Shown here one piece after another: positions 6,294-8,773 of a DNA stretch of 8,773 nucleotides. Every line of letters begins with the position of its first letter. Within the stretch, counting starts at the first letter, position 1. The notes beneath the pieces are model-generated. The model made no database searches and was not told the origin of the DNA. It saw only the letters and a program-made list of their open reading frames with translations. The DNA lies in contig JAQTTS010000075.1 in NCBI GenBank assembly GCA_028710655.1, positions 1 to 8,773 of the forward strand, read 5' to 3'. Made by a program: the position numbers and the translations under genes. This DNA comes from Dehalococcoidales bacterium (GTDB lineage: Bacteria > Chloroflexota > Dehalococcoidia > Dehalococcoidales > UBA5760).

Positions 6294-6860
6294 TCTCGTT
6301 CCTCTTGTCTTTTAATGCGGCCGCTTCAGTATTCATGCAGGCCCAGAGCTGATCAATGAACCATCTGGGCTGGCGGCAGTAAGTACTTAGGTCCCACTTC
6401 ATGCGCTCGCAGACCTTGAACCGTTTCCAGATAGCGGCACCTTGCGGAGTAAAATATTCCTCTTCGTAAACCAGAGCCTGATATAACTCCATCCAGATGC
6501 CGTCAGTTAGTTTTTTGCGAAAGCCTCGGCCTCTTCGTTTAGCTTGTTGACTTCCTGCAGGACCCTGGTTCGATATTTTCTCCGCAACTTGGAGAGATTA
6601 TCCCGGGTGACCGGGGCCTTAATTCCCTTTTCATCCGCGAATGACCAGTCAACCACAGCACGCTCCAAAAGCGCGAGTTTCCCCAGATTGACCTCAACAC
6701 TGGCGCTGGGTTTCTTACTGTCCCCTACCGCGGAGGCTTTGGCCAGCTGGTTTAAGATATAATCACTGTCCTCCTGGGTCAGTTCCTCCTTGATGTCTAC
6801 CCATTCGCCATCTTCAAAAGATATGCGTTTTGTCTCGTTTCCTATAAAATACTTTCCCAT
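6286..6860 (-). CDS. Tail assembly chaperone, frameshifted long form (gpGT analogue)
   Basis: The long form is made when the ribosome slips -1 on A_AAA_AAC (6516-6510). Residues 1-117 equal the short form. Reading then continues CTA ACT GAC GGC ATC TGG and joins the frame beginning MELYQAL, giving about 191 residues. In lambda-type phages the gpGT extension binds the tape measure and the major tail protein and helps tube assembly. The extension is rich in aromatics and charged residues, with RQPRWFIDQLWACM near its middle. No ribosome binding site precedes the ATG at 6492, so the extension is unlikely to be a separate gene. It overlaps the tape-measure start by eight bases, as expected for this module. 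The genomic coordinates cover both frames; the coding sequence is joined at the slip site. Confidence 0.85.
6507..6860 (-). CDS. Tail assembly chaperone, short form (gpG analogue)
   Basis: This 117-residue soluble protein has no signal peptide or membrane segment. It is followed immediately by the tape measure and preceded by tail-tube genes, the position of gpG-type chaperones. The C-terminal half (about 86-117) is a charged helix ending in AEAFAKN. Its stop TAA directly follows the slippery heptamer, so most ribosomes give this short form and a few give the fusion. The start chosen is ATG at 6860, with AAAGGAG upstream; a longer frame to 6965 would run through the terminator and into the tail-tube gene and has no support. 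Sequence similarity to known gpG proteins is not obvious by eye; the call rests on position and frameshift. Confidence 0.85.
   Translation of the reverse strand: MGKYFIGNETKRISFEDGEWVDIKEELTQEDSDYILNQLAKASAVGDSKKPSASVEVNLGKLALLERAVVDWSFADEKGIKAPVTRDNLSKLRRKYRTRVLQEVNKLNEEAEAFAKN
6510..6516 (-). promoter_or_regulatory. Programmed -1 ribosomal frameshift site (A_AAA_AAC)
   Basis: On the - strand the zero-frame codons GCA AAA AAC TAA contain the canonical X_XXY_YYZ heptamer A AAA AAC, immediately before the stop. A -1 slip enters an open frame of 74 codons that ends at the tape-measure start. GAGG at 6533-6530, 13 bases upstream, lies in the 10-14 base range where an internal Shine-Dalgarno-like element can stimulate -1 slipping. 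I see no strong downstream stem-loop. Confidence 0.85.
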
Positions 6861-6875
6861 GCCTCTCCTTTCTTT

Positions 6876-6902
6876 AAACAAAAGCCCTCCGGAGAGAGCT
6901 TT
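6876..6902 (-). terminator. Intrinsic terminator between tail-tube and chaperone genes
   Basis: On the - strand AAAGCTCTC and GAGGGCTTT form a 9-bp stem (one G-T pair) with a TCCG loop, followed by TGTTT, so the transcript ends in a U-rich run. It lies in the gap between the shorter tail-tube gene stop (6919) and the chaperone start (6860). Since downstream genes lack an obvious new promoter, it probably works partially and lowers chaperone and tape-measure expression relative to tube protein. Confidence 0.72.
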
Positions 6903-6918
6903 ATTTCTCAGGAAATAA

Positions 6919-7353
6919 TTAACTATAAACGCCAATAGTGCAGGCACCGTCCAGCATGGCGTCAATGGTAAAGCGCAGACCGGCCGTAGATTTCACCGGC
7001 AGACCGACTTTCTTTATCCTGAGCTCACCGGAGATCTTGGCATATCCGGAAGTGCTTCCTGCAGGCCCCAGCTCAAAAGAGCGGGTGTCTGAATCGGACA
7101 GATAGTCTTTGACAATATCCCAGGCAGAATTGGTAGTATCATCAAAAATGCACTCTATCTTAATATCGCCTTTCTGCAGCCCCGGGATCCCCGAATAACC
7201 GGAATCCCCACCGCAGGCATACTGGTCCATTTCCACCTCTGGCGGCAGGCCGTCCACAGACTCCACCCAACCAGAGATGTCCTTCAATGTACCGCTCTGG
7301 GTGTCCAGCTGAAAAACCAGATTTTTACCGTGAGATTTACCCGATGTAGCCAT
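6919..7353 (-). CDS. Tail tube-type protein, shorter paralogue
   Basis: This 144-residue protein has EMDQYACGGDSGYSGIPGLQ (41-60) followed by KGDIKIECIFDD (61-72), closely matching the protein encoded just upstream. The pattern of an acidic EMDQYA loop, GxPGLxKG turn and FDD strand end fits the beta-barrel tail tube proteins of siphoviruses. It is a compact single domain, with a C-terminal part (about 100-144) of alternating beta strands ending in a glycine/serine tail. A perfect AGGAGG precedes the ATG at 7353. The next gene is the frameshifted chaperone, so by position this is the best candidate for the main tube subunit. It could instead be a minor tube or tail-tip variant, because two paralogues are present. 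Confidence 0.75.
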   Translation of the reverse strand: MATSGKSHGKNLVFQLDTQSGTLKDISGWVESVDGLPPEVEMDQYACGGDSGYSGIPGLQKGDIKIECIFDDTTNSAWDIVKDYLSDSDTRSFELGPAGSTSGYAKISGELRIKKVGLPVKSTAGLRFTIDAMLDGACTIGVYS

Positions 7354-7373
7354 CGTATTCCTCCTAAATTAAT

Positions 7374-8090
7374 TTACGCTCGTTTAACTATAACGGCAAA
7401 GGTTGCTGAATAAGCCGGAGTGCCGGACCAGCTCACCCTCAGATACCTCTCAATAGCCCCAGCAGCCGTCTTGCGCTCCGCTGTGATCCCGTTAGCCGTG
7501 GTGAAGGTTATAACGTCGGTCGGTGTGCTAAAGTCGCTAGTGGTATCACTCTGAACTTTGACGATCAGGGCGTCATCCGCACCGCAAGCAAACACCTGGA
7601 GATAAGCTATCAGGCCGTTAGCGGATGCGGCCAGATTGTCCAGTACCGTGCCGCTGCCGTCCGTGGTCCTGGTTGCCTTCGGCTGCAGCACCCTGCAGAC
7701 ATCTACCGGCGAATTGTCCGCCATGAATTCGGCCATCAGCCGGTTGGCATTGGTCACTTTAAGCGGCCAGTTGTATCTGGTTTCCTTGATAGACTCTATT
7801 CCCAGGGCTGCATCGCCGACAGCTGACCCCAGTACTGCAACCAGTTGGGATCCGGCAGTCGCACCCAGCATATTGTTAAGAATTCCCTGATGGTTGTCAT
7901 CAAACATGCCGTCCAGCTTTACAGAGCCTTTAACCAGCCCTGGCATCCCGTGGTATCCCCCGGATCCGTCCGCCACTGCGTACTGGTCCATCTCTATTTC
8001 ATCGCTCCATTCAATGGATGACATCAGGGGGCTGAGGTCATAACCGGCTATATACAGCCGCGCGTCTTTGCCGTGATATTTACCTGGCAT
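7374..8090 (-). CDS. Tail tube-type protein with C-terminal beta-sandwich domain, longer paralogue
   Basis: This 238-residue protein shares with its neighbour the motif EMDQYA (33-38), GYHGMPGLVKG (45-55) and FDD (63-65), and the N-terminal HGK. The tube-like domain is about 1-130. The C-terminal part (about 145-238) has the pattern LQVFACGADDALIVKVQ, TDVITFTTANG, RYLRVSWSGTPAYSATFAV, a beta-sandwich seen at the ends of other phage tail proteins and probably exposed on the tail surface. It is separated from the shorter paralogue by 20 bases. AAGGAG, overlapping the stop of the upstream gene, precedes its ATG. It may be the major tail protein with a decoration domain, or a second tube protein that mixes into the tail. 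Which of the two is more abundant cannot be told from sequence. Confidence 0.75.
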   Translation of the reverse strand: MPGKYHGKDARLYIAGYDLSPLMSSIEWSDEIEMDQYAVADGSGGYHGMPGLVKGSVKLDGMFDDNHQGILNNMLGATAGSQLVAVLGSAVGDAALGIESIKETRYNWPLKVTNANRLMAEFMADNSPVDVCRVLQPKATRTTDGSGTVLDNLAASANGLIAYLQVFACGADDALIVKVQSDTTSDFSTPTDVITFTTANGITAERKTAAGAIERYLRVSWSGTPAYSATFAVIVKRA

Positions 8091-8101
8091 ATCCTTACTC
8101 C

Positions 8102-8569
8102 TTAATAGTCTTCAGCCTTCGTGAGCCTTACCGGGATCATGACAGCCTGCAGGAAATCTCCGCTCCGGGATAAGGTATCCGTAAACTGCACCTTCCCGCT
8201 GATAAAATGGGGATAGCCGCAGGTGGCCTCGCCCTCATTGAGAAGCTCCAGAATTGCCCGGGCGTACCGGCAGAGCTTGCGAAAGCGGGTTTCGCTTTCC
8301 TGGTCTCCGACATAAACCCATATATAGATATCATTGTCCAGCTCCAGGGTTGATTTGTTCTGGCTTAATGGTGTAAACCCGTCCCCCTGGAATGCGAGTG
8401 AGGGCAGTTCAGGAAATGCGTCCGGGACATTCCCGATATAGCAAGCCTTAAATTCCGTTAGCAAAGAATCCTCATACTCAGTGTTCAGGGCGGTAATCTT
8501 TGCCGTTATGGTGTCACTGATATAATCTTTCAGCGCATCTACTGCGGCTTCGAGCAATTTCAGCGTCAT
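8102..8569 (-). CDS. Probable tail terminator / tail completion protein
   Basis: This 155-residue protein has a helical N-terminus (about 1-28), a central segment with LPSLAFQGDGFTPL (55-68), a beta strand DNDIYIWVYVGD (78-89) followed by an ExETRFRKLCRYARAILELL helix (91-110), and a final strand leading to MIPVRL. A strand-helix-strand layout of about this size, placed between a gpS/gpG-like morphogenesis protein and the tail-tube gene, fits tail terminator proteins (lambda gpU type) that cap the finished tube for head joining. No motif is decisive, so the role rests mainly on gene order. The ATG at 8569 overlaps nothing but starts directly after the upstream stop, with GGGGAG upstream, so translation is probably coupled. 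Confidence 0.65.
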   Translation of the reverse strand: MTLKLLEAAVDALKDYISDTITAKITALNTEYEDSLLTEFKACYIGNVPDAFPELPSLAFQGDGFTPLSQNKSTLELDNDIYIWVYVGDQESETRFRKLCRYARAILELLNEGEATCGYPHFISGKVQFTDTLSRSGDFLQAVMIPVRLTKAEDY

Positions 8570-8773
8570 TTATATACTCCCCACATGTTTTTGACCGGCC
8601 GTTATGCCCGGCATCAGACCGGAAAAGGCCTTGTTTGATTCACTGACCATGTACTGATGCAGGATTTTCGTCCAGCGGTCTTTATCCGCCTCAGTCAGTT
8701 TGATAACCGGCCTGGCTGGCATCCTGAGTGTACCCCTCTGGTGATAGATTGCGTAATTGATCTTTGTCCCCAG
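8570..8773 (-). CDS. Phage virion morphogenesis protein, gpS/gpG-like (C-terminal part)
   Basis: The frame is open from the window edge to TAA at 8572-8570 and gives the last 67 residues. It contains NYAIYHQRGTLRMPARPVIK near its start and then a helix EADKDRWTKILHQYM. The YA..HQ.G....PARP pattern is typical of the phage virion morphogenesis family (Mu gpG and P2 gpS), proteins that finish tail or head-tail assembly. The N-terminal part lies beyond the window. The stop directly adjoins the next gene's ATG (TAAATG). The family also occurs in siphoviruses; no sheath gene is present here to suggest a contractile tail. Confidence 0.8.
   Translation of the reverse strand: MGTKINYAIYHQRGTLRMPARPVIKLTEADKDRWTKILHQYMVSESNKAFSGLMPGITAGQKHVGSI

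Noticed and set aside
6286..6492. Separate 68-residue gene starting at ATG 6492
   Set aside because: It has no ribosome binding site and is in the -1 frame directly after an A_AAA_AAC site; it is better explained as the frameshift extension of the chaperone.
6861..6965. N-terminal extension of the chaperone frame to 6965
   Set aside because: It would run across the terminator hairpin and overlap the tail-tube gene, while ATG 6860 has a good AAAGGAG upstream.
1..8773. CRISPR arrays, tRNA or rRNA genes, insertion sequences, diversity-generating retroelement
   Set aside because: No spaced direct repeats, no tRNA-like fold, no transposase or reverse transcriptase frame and no template/variable repeat pair was found.

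Overview
The window is one end of a temperate, tailed bacteriophage or prophage, most likely of a siphovirus with a non-contractile tail. The host is probably a Gram-positive bacterium of the Bacillota, perhaps Clostridia. The reasons are strong AGGAGG-type ribosome binding sites, a large serine integrase, an XhlA-type small membrane protein, a lipoprotein and roughly balanced base composition. The host assignment is inference; no host marker gene is visible.

Left part (1-2216, + strand): the 3' end of an unidentified gene (to 103), then a 141-base non-coding leader with several small dyads. Next come a 66-residue acidic protein of unknown function and, 11 bases later, a complete 539-residue large serine recombinase, the probable phage integrase. 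Two strong hairpins follow the integrase stop. A short lipoprotein gene (2217-2570) has its own promoter and a TTG start. It lies between the integrase and the late genes, a usual position for a lysogenic-conversion (moron) gene.

Right part (2587-8773, - strand): a compact late operon read from right to left. In transcription order it holds the end of a virion-morphogenesis (gpG/gpS-like) protein, a probable tail terminator, two paralogous tail-tube-type proteins and an intrinsic terminator. After these come the tail assembly chaperone with a programmed -1 frameshift (gpG and gpGT analogues), a short tape measure protein, a single large tail-tip protein, an XhlA-like membrane protein and a permuted papain-like hydrolase. 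The order matches the lambda/HK97 tail module. Genes overlap or nearly touch, which suggests translational coupling.

The points most worth attention are the A_AAA_AAC frameshift site directly before the chaperone stop codon, the tandem tail-tube paralogues and the terminator between tube and chaperone genes. Others are the very small tail-tip and lysis sections with no classical endolysin, and the unexplained leader with its acidic ORF in front of the integrase. No CRISPR array, tRNA, rRNA or insertion sequence was seen. I found no convincing wholly new system.
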